This document shows positions 27,090 through 35,223 of a stretch of 64,000 nucleotides of DNA, piece by piece; positions within the stretch are counted from its first letter, which is position 1; every line of letters starts with the position of its first letter. The notes below the pieces were generated by a model. The model was not told where the DNA came from and ran no database searches. It was given only the letters and a program-made list of their open reading frames with translations. This DNA is from Paenibacillus alkaliterrae (lineage in GTDB: Bacteria > Bacillota > Bacilli > Paenibacillales > Paenibacillaceae). The stretch is from positions 288,801 to 352,800 of the forward strand of contig NZ_JAKGAP010000002.1 in NCBI RefSeq assembly GCF_021532375.1. Reading direction: 5' to 3'. The translations under genes were made by a program, and so were the position numbers.

Positions 27090-27323
27090 ATGCAACGAAT
27101 TACCAACTGCTTGCGACTTATACGAAAGGCAAATGGTATTATTATGCTATTGACATCCGGCTGTGGTATTATTGATGAAGTAGGCCAAACGGTAAATTTT
27201 GCAACGGAAACGACAGGATTACATGCAATTGTTAACGGACTTCGGATAAGATATGAACGCTCTTGCGGAGCAAGACATGTCCGGCTTAGACGCGAGAACT
27301 ATGAATAGGAAGGAAGAGTGTAA
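27090..27323 (+). pseudogene. Decayed small lipoprotein (DUF6376-like?)
   Basis: The 370-base gap 26954-27323 contains one reading frame with a lipoprotein-like stretch, LLTSGCGIIDEVGQTVNFA (about residues 20-38), resembling the N-terminus of small Bacillales lipoproteins (DUF6376-like). After ATETT the similarity continues one base out of frame (DYMQLLTDFG), then meets a stop. This suggests a frameshifted relic. No convincing ribosome site is present. The family call is from memory and weak. Confidence 0.35.
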
Positions 27324-27593
27324 GTGATCAACATTCAAGTATTAGATGCATCAATGACTTATTCGAAGGAAGACGGGTACGTTGGCAAGGTTCATTTTGG
27401 AGTCGAAGGCCATGAGAATGAATATGAAATCGCATTGCATAGCAAGAAGGGGAATGAATGGGGCTATGGTTTGTTTTTCCTGCATGAATCGGGCAAAGAA
27501 GAGCAGCTGCTTGCATTAGAGGATCTTATCGAGGAAGATGACGAGCTGTTTGATTTTCTTGTGGAAACGGCACAGGCGAAGCTCGAGAAATAA
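27324..27593 (+). CDS. Hypothetical acidic small protein
   Basis: 89 residues, GTG start after GGAAGGAAGAG. It reads as a single soluble domain beginning MINIQVLDASMTYSKEDGYV and ending in an acidic helix (DLIEEDDELFDFLVE). No family is recognised with confidence; it looks like a conserved uncharacterised protein of Paenibacillaceae. It is followed by a clear terminator. Confidence 0.7.
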   Translation: MINIQVLDASMTYSKEDGYVGKVHFGVEGHENEYEIALHSKKGNEWGYGLFFLHESGKEEQLLALEDLIEEDDELFDFLVETAQAKLEK

Positions 27594-27598
27594 ATAGA

Positions 27599-27649
27599 GA
27601 AGGGGTTTTGCTTCCGGTCTTATGGCCTGGATGCAAGACCCCTTTTATT
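27599..27649. terminator. Bidirectional terminator
   Basis: A 12-bp inverted repeat with one G-U pair (left arm starting about 27599, right arm ending about 27645), flanked by T residues on the right. It separates the small acidic protein gene from the converging SulP relic. Confidence 0.8.
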
Positions 27650-27650
27650 A

Positions 27651-28514
27651 TTAATGACCGCTTGACGATGTCACGCCTAGTTTGAGGATAACCAATTTGC
27701 TTTCCTCGTTTAATCCGATGAACGTAACTTGCTTATTCTGCTGCTCGTATTTGCTTTTCACCTTGGCGATGGCCGATACCGCGGATTGATCCCAAATATG
27801 GGAACCGCTGAAATCGAGCGTAATCTGCTGCGGATCGTCTACGTAATCAAACAAAGCTACAAACCGGGATGTCGTTCCGAAAAACAACTGTCCTTTTACA
27901 TGATAGGTCTGGTGCTGCGGCTGATCATCTGAGAAGGAAACGCCAATTTTGGCCATTTTCCAGACCAAGACAAGTGCGCTAAGAATAACGCCGGCTAAAA
28001 CGCCCTTGGATAAATCATGCGTATAGAGTACGATTGCGACGGTTACGATCATGATTAAGGCATCCGTGCGCGGTACCTTATGGATATGGTACACGGATTT
28101 CCAATCGAAGGTGCTAATAGCTACCATGATCATGACTCCTACCAAAGCGGCCATTGGAACCTTATTGACAACATCGCTTAGTGCCATGATCAAGAACAAT
28201 AGAAAAGCACCTGATACTAACGTAGATAACCGAGTACGGCCGCCCGATCTCACATTAATAACCGACTGCCCGATCAATGCGCAACCGGCCATGCCGCCGA
28301 AGAAACCGGTAAAAATATTGGCAATGCCTTGTCCGCGCACCTCTTTGTTTTTGTTGCTCGTCGTTTCAGTCATTTCATCCAGCACGGATGCGGTCAGCAG
28401 AGATTCCAATATGCCGACGATCGCAAGCGAAAGGGAATAAGGCAGTATAATCATTAGTGCTTCGATTGAAAATAAGACATCCGGAATATGAAAGAACGGC
28501 AGCGTGCTTTCATG
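27651..28514 (-). pseudogene. SulP family anion transporter, 5'-truncated remnant
   Basis: Reads the C-terminal half of a SulP permease: membrane helices (VGILESLLTASVLDEMT, GGMAGCALIGQSVINV, PMAALVGVMIMVAIST) plus a STAS domain at the end (ITLDFSGSHIWDQSAV). From the only ATG (28454) it gives 267 residues, against about 480 for the family. Upstream of that ATG the frame stays open and still looks like SulP (FHIPDVLFS) up to about 28514, then similarity stops. About 200 N-terminal residues with the first helices are missing, so it should not transport. No recombination site is obvious at the break. Confidence 0.8.
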
Positions 28515-28581
28515 TAAGCGATAACATGTGGCATTTTCATCTGATATCTCTCGAAATCTATGTTTAGGATTAAAAATTAAT

Positions 28582-28612
28582 GAAACAAAAAAACACCGCG
28601 ATAAGCGGTGCG
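28582..28612 (-). terminator. Terminator of the dedA-like gene
   Basis: Read on the minus strand, a 6-bp GC-rich stem (28605-28610 with 28594-28599) is followed by seven T. It lies 20 bases after the dedA stop. Confidence 0.75.
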
Positions 28613-28629
28613 TCGTATTTCAAAACGGA

Positions 28630-29247
28630 TTACATCGGCCGTTCAATTTGTTTCTTCCTATTTCTGCTCTTCACGTACTTATAGGCAAAAAATACAAATG
28701 CGGCGGCTGCAAATGCATATAACACGCACAATCCGTATGTGTAGATATGACCTGATATTGCTTGAACCTGATCCCCGACGATCGTTCCGATAATGAAATA
28801 GATGAGTGTCCAAACAAAAGCCGAAGGATAAGCGAAAAGAATAAATCGTTTGTAAGGCATGCGGTTCAACCCCATTACATAAGGGGTTACATGCCTTAGA
28901 AAGGGGAGGCATAGGCTGATGCTTATCGCATAGCCGCCATAACGTACGCTAAGCTGCTCGGATTTAGCTACGAATTTACTAATATTATTTTTGCTGCTGA
29001 ACCAAGCGGATAATCTGCTGCTCGCAAATCTTCCGATGCCGTATCCGAATGTCATGGCTGAGCAAATGCCAAGGCATGTCATGATGAATGCAGGAACGGG
29101 CAACAGTACGCCTGCCTCCGACAAAGCACCGCCAGTCATAACCACCGCTTCATTGGGAATAGGCAAACCGATTAAGCCGAGACATAAGACGAGAAATAAT
29201 GCGAAATAACCGATCTCTTCAATTATAGTCAACAATAAATCATACAC
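28630..29247 (-). CDS. DedA family membrane protein
   Basis: 205 residues, about five helices. The motif GLIGLPIPNEAVVMTGGAL (about 24-42) and the segment FLRHVTPYVMGLNRMPYKRF, including the conserved Arg and Gly, define the DedA (SNARE-associated/VTT) family, some members of which flip undecaprenyl phosphate or phospholipids. It stands divergent from the lipid genes to its right, which fits a membrane-lipid theme. The surrounding DNA is AT-richer than the rest of the window. Confidence 0.88.
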   Translation of the reverse strand: MYDLLLTIIEEIGYFALFLVLCLGLIGLPIPNEAVVMTGGALSEAGVLLPVPAFIMTCLGICSAMTFGYGIGRFASSRLSAWFSSKNNISKFVAKSEQLSVRYGGYAISISLCLPFLRHVTPYVMGLNRMPYKRFILFAYPSAFVWTLIYFIIGTIVGDQVQAISGHIYTYGLCVLYAFAAAAFVFFAYKYVKSRNRKKQIERPM

Positions 29248-29689
29248 AAAGCATCATCCTTACTTTCCAAATATTTGAATGATGAAATAATCACTTCAGA
29301 CAGGTTAACACAAACCAATCTTTATGGATACCATACTTACGTGTTTAAGTGCAGAAGGATTCAAATTTAACATGACAAGCTTAACGATTCGAATCGCTTT
29401 GTTATACGATATGCGTCACACTGCTTCCGGAAGAACAAGCCGCTTGCATGATTCATCCCTCCGCCGTAATTCGTCTCCAGACCTTTAATCCTTGTCTGTT
29501 TCCGGACAGGCTGTTCACAATAAATAAACATGAAAGGTCCCCCATTTTGCTTAACATTATCCATTTTTTTTCACAATATGGACATAATGTACGAAATGAG
29601 TTATCACGATCTACTGCATAAAAATGAATAAATTCAACCAATTCATACCATACTGTTTAGAGAATTTAGAAAGTAAAAAGGGGTATTTT
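29248..29689. other. Intergenic region between divergent dedA and ugtP-like genes
   Basis: 442 AT-rich bases that must hold the two divergent promoters. Two short overlapping minus-strand frames (about 29367-29564 and 29453-29641), one with a CPYCEKK segment, have no ribosome site and resemble no family I know. I see no RNA gene or repeat. Confidence 0.4.
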
Positions 29690-30859
29690 ATGCAGAAAAA
29701 GATACTAATCTTTTCCGAGGCATTCGGCAGCGGTCATACAAAAGCGGCAGAAGCGTTAGCTCATAGTATTTCAATTCAGGAGCCGTCTGTTCACACGGAA
29801 ATAATTGAAATCGGAAAAAAACTTCACCCGATTACAAGTAACCTGATATTTCGTACTTATATGCAAATGATCACGAGGTGCCCGTACGTATGGAAAAAAA
29901 TATATCGGAATCTATCACAACAAATGCAAGCTACTCCATCCTGGCTGCAGCTTTTGATTTACCAGTTGTTTCACCGCAATATTGAACGTGTTCTAGAACA
30001 ATCAAAACCCGATTTAGTTATTTGTACACACCCGTTTATCAGTTCTTCGTTGTCACGATTAAAAAAAATGGGATATCCAGTAAATATGTGCACCGTCATT
30101 ACTGATTTTCATGCACACCTCGTTTGGATTCAACACGAAGTCGATCTTTATATGGTATCGAGTGATGACGTCCGCCGGCAATTAATCGATTCGGGAATTT
30201 CAAAACATCGGATCGCGGTTACGGGCATTCCGGTCCATTCCAATTATTGGTCGAGAGAGAGCAAGCTGGACGTTAGAAATACATTGAATTTGAAAAATAT
30301 ACCTACTGTTCTGGTTATGGGAGGGGGGGAAGGATTGGGAGGGATCAAGCAAATCGCTCATTCGTTAATCAAGTGGAAAGAAAGGATCCAGTTGTTCATT
30401 TGTACCGGTTACAACGATTCGCTTAAAGTTTCACTGGAGCGAAATAAACAGTTTCAACATCCTAATATTAAGATTGTGGGCTTTGTGGATATTATTGATA
30501 AACTGCTAGACGCCTCAGACTTGCTGATTACAAAACCGGGCGGGTTGACATGTTTTGAAGCATTAAGCAAAGGTGTGCCGATGCTGATCTATCAACCGAT
30601 TCCGGGACATGAAGAATATAATTGTAATCATCTGGTTAAGCTTAATCTAGCCTTACGGATTCATCACTGGAAGGAAGTGGATGATTGGATTGAGAAATTG
30701 CTTTGTTTTCCCGAAAGTTTTGATCAATTCTATAAACACATCGAACAATTCCAACAAAAAATGAATCCGCTTGCAGGAGCGAAAGCAATTATGGATCTTC
30801 TTTTTCATCATGAAGTCACAGAAATATCCTATGAAAAAAGGAGAGGCATCCATGTATAA
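29690..30859 (+). CDS. UgtP/MGDG-synthase-like diacylglycerol glycosyltransferase
   Basis: 389-residue GT28-type glycosyltransferase. It begins with the family segment LIFSEAFGSGHTKAAEALA (about residues 6-24) and has the donor-binding segment KPGGLTCFEALSKGVPMLIY near 285, ending in PGHEEYN. These features match processive diacylglycerol glucosyltransferases (UgtP) and MGDG synthases, which make membrane glycolipids; MurG is excluded by the N-terminus. The ATG at 29690 follows AAAAAGGGG; an in-frame ATG at 29624 has no site. The stop overlaps the start of the lipase gene. Confidence 0.82.
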   Translation: MQKKILIFSEAFGSGHTKAAEALAHSISIQEPSVHTEIIEIGKKLHPITSNLIFRTYMQMITRCPYVWKKIYRNLSQQMQATPSWLQLLIYQLFHRNIERVLEQSKPDLVICTHPFISSSLSRLKKMGYPVNMCTVITDFHAHLVWIQHEVDLYMVSSDDVRRQLIDSGISKHRIAVTGIPVHSNYWSRESKLDVRNTLNLKNIPTVLVMGGGEGLGGIKQIAHSLIKWKERIQLFICTGYNDSLKVSLERNKQFQHPNIKIVGFVDIIDKLLDASDLLITKPGGLTCFEALSKGVPMLIYQPIPGHEEYNCNHLVKLNLALRIHHWKEVDDWIEKLLCFPESFDQFYKHIEQFQQKMNPLAGAKAIMDLLFHHEVTEISYEKRRGIHV

Positions 30860-31700
30860 AAGTACCTATACAGGTGAATTCACGAATCGTATACGGGAGA
30901 TCGAGCTATATTATCGCTCTTGGATACCTGTAAATCCCAAAGGACTGGTCCTTCTCATCCATGGAGCGGGAGAACATTCTGGAGGTTACTCCCATATTGG
31001 TACGGAGTGTGTAAACCAGCAGATTGGATTCATGGCTCCCGACCTGCGTGGATTTGGTAAGTCTGGGGGACAACGGGGACATATTTATCGGTTCGAAGAG
31101 TACTTGGAGGATTTGGATCACTTGATCACTCAGTTACAAACTCGATATCGGGGTCTGCCAATTTTTTTATGCGGCCATAGTTTGGGCGGTCTGATCGCAA
31201 TCCGTTTTGCCCAACAGTTTTCGGGCAAAGCAACCGGTGTCATATTGTCCTCTCCCGCACTGGGCTTTCGAATTCCAATACCGATTCGACAATGTCTTAA
31301 GCTTGTTTCATTATTAATCCCGTCCTTGAAGCTTGAACTTGTAAAGTGGAATGAATCGCTGAGGAAGCGGAAATGGTTACAATCCCGTCTGCCGGCTTGG
31401 ACTTCCGAATTACTCGAAGATCCATTCGCTACGATACAGTACACGCCTCGATGGTTCGCCGAGTTATTGCAAAACGGAACAAAAGCATTATCGGAATCAA
31501 ATAAATTTCATTTTCCGACTTTATGCTTTTATGACCGTTTGGACCCTGTCGTTAATTCCGATCTGATTGAGCAATTTATCCAGAGGATCATCTCCGAGGA
31601 TAAAACATGTACCGTTTATTCGGAAGGGAACCATATCCTTCTGCGCGATGGAAAAGTACTGCAACAAATGTTTCAATGGCTGTCTGCTAAACTAAATTAA
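30852..31700 (+). CDS. Monoacylglycerol lipase-like alpha/beta hydrolase
   Basis: 282-residue serine hydrolase. LIHGAGEHSGGY forms the oxyanion-hole region, PDLRGFGKSGGQRGH follows, and the nucleophile Ser lies in GHSLGG (about 110). Acid and His residues are in YDRLDPVVNSD and EGNHILLRDG at the end. This pattern is that of monoacylglycerol lipases and lysophospholipases. The ATG at 30852 overlaps the glycosyltransferase stop and has AAAAGGAG, so the two are co-translated. A role in remodelling the lipid acceptor is inferred. Confidence 0.82.
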   Translation: MYKSTYTGEFTNRIREIELYYRSWIPVNPKGLVLLIHGAGEHSGGYSHIGTECVNQQIGFMAPDLRGFGKSGGQRGHIYRFEEYLEDLDHLITQLQTRYRGLPIFLCGHSLGGLIAIRFAQQFSGKATGVILSSPALGFRIPIPIRQCLKLVSLLIPSLKLELVKWNESLRKRKWLQSRLPAWTSELLEDPFATIQYTPRWFAELLQNGTKALSESNKFHFPTLCFYDRLDPVVNSDLIEQFIQRIISEDKTCTVYSEGNHILLRDGKVLQQMFQWLSAKLN

Positions 31701-31801
31701 CTTTCGAAGGGTGGTTGCATGGATGAAGTGAGTGATTTGAACTTAGACTCGAGCCGCTCGCTTCTTCCCAGCTCGTGATTGAAAACGAGTTCCACGATCT
31801 T

Positions 31802-31838
31802 AGAAAGACATCGATATGTTATCGATGTCTTTCTTTGC
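31802..31838 (+). terminator. Strong hairpin after the lipase gene
   Basis: A perfect 15-bp inverted repeat (31802-31816 and 31820-31834) with a 3-base loop and a short T-rich tail. Almost certainly the terminator of the ugtP-like/lipase pair. Confidence 0.8.
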
Positions 31839-31904
31839 GTGAGGTATATGTTATATGATAGCGGTTACTTTATAAATTCATCTTTATATATTTAATGGAA
31901 TGTA

Positions 31905-31953
31905 TTGCCTAACATTAAAAACTGCATTAATATGTTAGGTAAACTAACATATT
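31905..31953 (+). promoter_or_regulatory. Promoter and overlapping operator of the purine catabolic operon
   Basis: TTGCCT (31905-31910) and TAATAT (31928-31933) are 17 bases apart. A perfect 10-base inverted repeat, AATATGTTAG and CTAACATATT with a 5-base spacer (31929-31953), covers the -10 box and the expected start. A further half-site CTAACATT overlaps the spacer at about 31910-31917. This is the layout of a repressor operator; no regulator gene is adjacent. The rest of the 478-base gap 31701-32178 contains the upstream terminator and a leader of about 220 bases in which I see no known riboswitch. Confidence 0.6.
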
Positions 31954-32178
31954 GATAAGGGGAAACACGAGATTTCCTTTCCATTTGGCAGATCTTTTCT
32001 TTTGATGAAGGGAGGGATCGCCGGAGGCTGAAGGTTATTATCAACCGTGAGCAGAAAAAAATAAAAGCTGCTTGCAGATGCGAATGCCGAATGCAGAGTC
32101 GCGCATAAACTGTGTGAAGAAATGGAACGAGTGGCTGCGGTTGAACCTAGAGGATCTATTTCGAAGGAGGCACCGGAT

Positions 32179-33504
32179 ATGACAACTCTACTTATTCGCA
32201 ACGCCGTAGTAATGACGATGAATGCGGCGGACCATATTTACACAGGCGATGTATTTATAGAAGGAAACCGTATTAAGCAATTGGGAGAACGGCTGGAAAT
32301 AGCAGACGCAGACCGGGTGATCGATGCGGGCGGGAAGGTGCTGCTGCCCGGCTTCGTTCAAACGCATATCCACCTGTGTCAGACTTTATTTCGCGGCAGA
32401 GCGGATGATTTGTCGTTAATCGATTGGTTAAAAGAGAGAATTTGGCCGCTTGAAGCCGCCCATAATGAGGATTCGGTTTATTATTCCGCAATGCTTGGGA
32501 TTGGCGAACTCATTCGCAGCGGAACAACGACGATCCTGGACATGGAGACGGTTCATCATACGGAATCGGCCTTTCAAGCTATTAAGGAAAGCGGCATTCG
32601 AGCGTTGTCCGGCAAGGTGATGATGGATTACGGTACGGAGGTTCCGCTTGCCTTGCAGGAGAATACGCAAAAATCGCTTCAGGATAGCGTGGATTTGCTG
32701 GAAAAATGGCATGGCGCCGCCGAAGGAAGGATACAGTATGCCTTTTGCCCGCGCTTTGTCGTTTCTTGTACGGAACAATTGCTGACCGGCGTTCGTGATT
32801 TGTCAGAACAATACGGCGTTAAGGTGCATACGCACGCATCGGAAAATGTTGGCGAAATTGCGATGGTTGAAGCGGAGCGCGGCATGAGGAATGTCGTTTA
32901 TCTCGATCATATCGGATTGGCGAAGCCTAATTTGATTCTTGCTCATAGCATTTGGCTGGATGACGAGGAGAAACGAATCATCCGGGAACGAGGTGTGAAA
33001 ATAACTCACTGTCCAGGCTCGAATCTGAAGCTGGCGTCGGGCATTGCGGAGGTACCGCTGCTGCTGGAGCAAGGCATTACGGTCGGGATCGGTGCGGATG
33101 GCGCAGCTTGCAATAACAATCTGGATATGTTTCAAGAGATGCGTTTGACTGCATATATTCAGAAGGTTAAGCACGGACCTGCCATCATGAATGCAAGAAC
33201 GGTACTGCGGCTGGCGACAATGGGCGGTGCGAAGGTGCTTGGCCTGGAGGGGCAAATCGGCAGCATCGAAGCTGGGAAGCTGGCGGATTTACAGCTCCTT
33301 GATCTTGAGGACTTCCATGTTTATCCTTCTTTTGATGCGGATTGGCATTCGAGGGTTGTCTATGCGGCAACTAGAGGCGATGTAGATACGGTCGTGATTG
33401 ACGGTCAAATTGTGATGGAAGGAAAAATCGTGAAGACGGTGGACAAAAAGGTTGTGCTCAAGGAAGCCAATCGGTCGCTGCGCAAATTAATCGATAGATT
33501 ATAA
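32179..33504 (+). CDS. Amidohydrolase: guanine / 8-oxoguanine / deoxyadenosine-type deaminase
   Basis: 441-residue member of the metal-dependent TRZ/ATZ amidohydrolases. The metal site HIH is at residues 63 and 65 (QTHIHLCQTLFRGRADDLSL), HTHASEN near 232, AHSIWL, and the metal Asp in IGADGAACNN near 317. The LFRGRADDLSLIDWL segment is typical of 8-oxoguanine, guanine and 5'-deoxyadenosine deaminases. As the first gene of a purine catabolic run it most likely delivers xanthine from guanine, but substrate is inferred. The ATG at 32179 follows GGAGG. Confidence 0.8.
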   Translation: MTTLLIRNAVVMTMNAADHIYTGDVFIEGNRIKQLGERLEIADADRVIDAGGKVLLPGFVQTHIHLCQTLFRGRADDLSLIDWLKERIWPLEAAHNEDSVYYSAMLGIGELIRSGTTTILDMETVHHTESAFQAIKESGIRALSGKVMMDYGTEVPLALQENTQKSLQDSVDLLEKWHGAAEGRIQYAFCPRFVVSCTEQLLTGVRDLSEQYGVKVHTHASENVGEIAMVEAERGMRNVVYLDHIGLAKPNLILAHSIWLDDEEKRIIRERGVKITHCPGSNLKLASGIAEVPLLLEQGITVGIGADGAACNNNLDMFQEMRLTAYIQKVKHGPAIMNARTVLRLATMGGAKVLGLEGQIGSIEAGKLADLQLLDLEDFHVYPSFDADWHSRVVYAATRGDVDTVVIDGQIVMEGKIVKTVDKKVVLKEANRSLRKLIDRL

Positions 33505-33572
33505 GCATATCCGCTTGGCAGAGGTGCAGGAAACTTGATTTGTGGCTGCAAGATGCTGAGGGAGGATTGTTT

Positions 33573-34676
33573 ATGGAGTTGCATGATGTGTTGTCAGCCA
33601 TTCAAGCGGACGAACGGCCGAGTGTACTGGCGACAATCGTTTGCGTTGAAGGACATTCTTACCGCAAAGCAGGGGCAACGATGCTCATTAAACTTAGCGG
33701 TGAGAAGATCGGTATGGTAAGTCCCGGCTGCCTGGAACAGGATTTGGCAGAGAGAGCGGCAAGCGTGTGGGCTTCCGGCCGCTTTGATATGATCGAATAC
33801 AATATGAATCCGGACGAGGATATGCTATGGGGCGATGCAGTCGGCTGCGGCGGCAAAATACAGCTGTTGCTGGAGCCGGTCACGGGTCTGCTGCGCTCCT
33901 TGCTGCTGGATGCGCTGAAGCAAAATGCCGCGGGGCTGGCGGTTAGACTGGATCGGAGCTGGACGGTGCGAGATATCGAATATGCTCTTTTGGTGGACGG
34001 CAGCTTCGATGATTCCTTGGAATATACCGGAGATGAAGACGGAGATTCAACTCAAATGCGTATGGTAATCAGTCCCAAGCCGCGTCTTGTCTTGTTTGGC
34101 GCAGGCAAAGATGTGGAAGCCATCTGCTCGATTGCGAAGCATATCGGGTTTCACATTGTAATAGCGGATTGGCGCCCGGAGCTTTGTACGAAAGAACGTT
34201 TCCCGGAAGCGGAATGTGCCGTTGGCATGCCTGAACAGCTTGTGGAACGGCTGCAATTGCATTCGGAAGATTATCTGTTGATTTGCAGCCATAATCTTCA
34301 TCAGGATAAAGAAATGCTGAGGCTTACTCTTCCCCTGCAGCTTGTTTATATCGGAATCATGGGTTCGAAGAAAAGAATTCGGCTGCTGTTCGAAACCTTT
34401 CTCATTCCATCAAATGTAAGAGCGCCGGTCGGACTGTCGATTGGTGCGGATGGTCCAAGTGAAATAGCCGTCAGCGTCGCAGCAGAGCTAATTGCTGTTC
34501 GTGCGGGCCGGAAATCCAGATCACGGAGAGAGGCGGTGAGGGATGCCTATTTCAGCTCTTTATTTGGCGGCAGGGCAAAGCAAGCGAATGGGCGTGCAGA
34601 AGCAGTCGCTGGAGCTATCGAAAGGCAGGCCGCTAGGCTTGATGGCGCTGCATGCTCTATCTTTAAGCCCTCTTAA
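33573..34676 (+). CDS. XdhC/CoxI family maturation factor for xanthine dehydrogenase
   Basis: 367 residues. The N-terminal XdhC half has VCVEGHSYRKAGATM and the GMVSPGCLE segment; the C-terminal Rossmann half has LVLFGAGKDVEAI near 172 and YIGIMGSKKRI. XdhC proteins carry and sulfurate the molybdenum cofactor for insertion into xanthine dehydrogenase. Start at 33573 with GGGAGGATTG. The reading frame runs 134 bases into the next gene, and the last 40 or so residues look like out-of-frame translation of it, so the C-terminus may be extended beyond the family norm. Confidence 0.85.
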   Translation: MELHDVLSAIQADERPSVLATIVCVEGHSYRKAGATMLIKLSGEKIGMVSPGCLEQDLAERAASVWASGRFDMIEYNMNPDEDMLWGDAVGCGGKIQLLLEPVTGLLRSLLLDALKQNAAGLAVRLDRSWTVRDIEYALLVDGSFDDSLEYTGDEDGDSTQMRMVISPKPRLVLFGAGKDVEAICSIAKHIGFHIVIADWRPELCTKERFPEAECAVGMPEQLVERLQLHSEDYLLICSHNLHQDKEMLRLTLPLQLVYIGIMGSKKRIRLLFETFLIPSNVRAPVGLSIGADGPSEIAVSVAAELIAVRAGRKSRSRREAVRDAYFSSLFGGRAKQANGRAEAVAGAIERQAARLDGAACSIFKPS

Positions 34677-35202
34677 GGAGGTGGCGGTCGTCGTACATCC
34701 TGACGATTCGCTGACATGGATAAAGGCGATGAGCGAAGTGCCTGGGAAGGAGACGCTTACCTGCATGCCTGCCGTTCATGTCGTGATTTGCCCGGAAGCC
34801 TCGGGAGGCATGTCTTACTCGATTCGAAGCGGACTTGCAGCGCTCATGTCCGATGGGCAGGAGCTCGATGCGGTCGTCGTTGCGCTTGCTGATCAGCCTT
34901 TCGTTTCCGAGAGAACGATCATTCGGCTAATTGACTACTGGCGTATGCATCCCGAGCTCGATTATGTCGCTTCTAAGGCGAAGCATAACGAAGAGACCGC
35001 GGATGTGCTTATGCCTCCCGTCCTGATAGCAAGTTCTATGTTCGAAGCTCTGCATGGCCTAAAAGGGGATTCCGGCGCTCGCCAGCTGTTTAAGTCTTCT
35101 GCCTTTCAAGGCTGCGGGTTGGTCGTTTTGGATGAAATGGCCTTGCATGACGTCGACACTCCTTCCGACATGGACCTGGCTAGAAAACATTTTCAAGCTT
35201 AA
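34543..35202 (+). CDS. pucB: Molybdenum cofactor nucleotidyltransferase (MocA/PucB-like)
   Basis: 219 residues. N-terminal nucleotide-binding motif LAAGQSKRMGVQKQSL, ADQPFVSERTI (metal Asp) and the C-terminal DVDTPSDMD define the MobA-like NTP transferase group that makes molybdopterin cytosine dinucleotide. In Bacillus subtilis the PucB homologue serves xanthine dehydrogenase. It starts inside the XdhC gene in another frame. Confidence 0.85.
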   Translation: MPISALYLAAGQSKRMGVQKQSLELSKGRPLGLMALHALSLSPLKEVAVVVHPDDSLTWIKAMSEVPGKETLTCMPAVHVVICPEASGGMSYSIRSGLAALMSDGQELDAVVVALADQPFVSERTIIRLIDYWRMHPELDYVASKAKHNEETADVLMPPVLIASSMFEALHGLKGDSGARQLFKSSAFQGCGLVVLDEMALHDVDTPSDMDLARKHFQA

Positions 35203-35223
35203 TGAATGGGGGAGGGGAGATCG

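Noticed and set aside
27150..27178. TTGACA-type promoter upstream of the acidic small protein
   Set aside because: The nearest TATTAT lies only 11 bases away; no -10 box at 16-18 bases is convincing.
29367..29641. Two minus-strand small frames with Cys residues
   Set aside because: No ribosome sites, overlapping each other, and no family similarity that I can name.
31701..31800. Short frame starting MDEVSDLNL after the lipase gene
   Set aside because: Nineteen codons, no family, and directly before a terminator hairpin.
31954..32178. Leader of the purine operon as a purine riboswitch
   Set aside because: The conserved loop sequences of known guanine, adenine or xanthine riboswitches are not visible.
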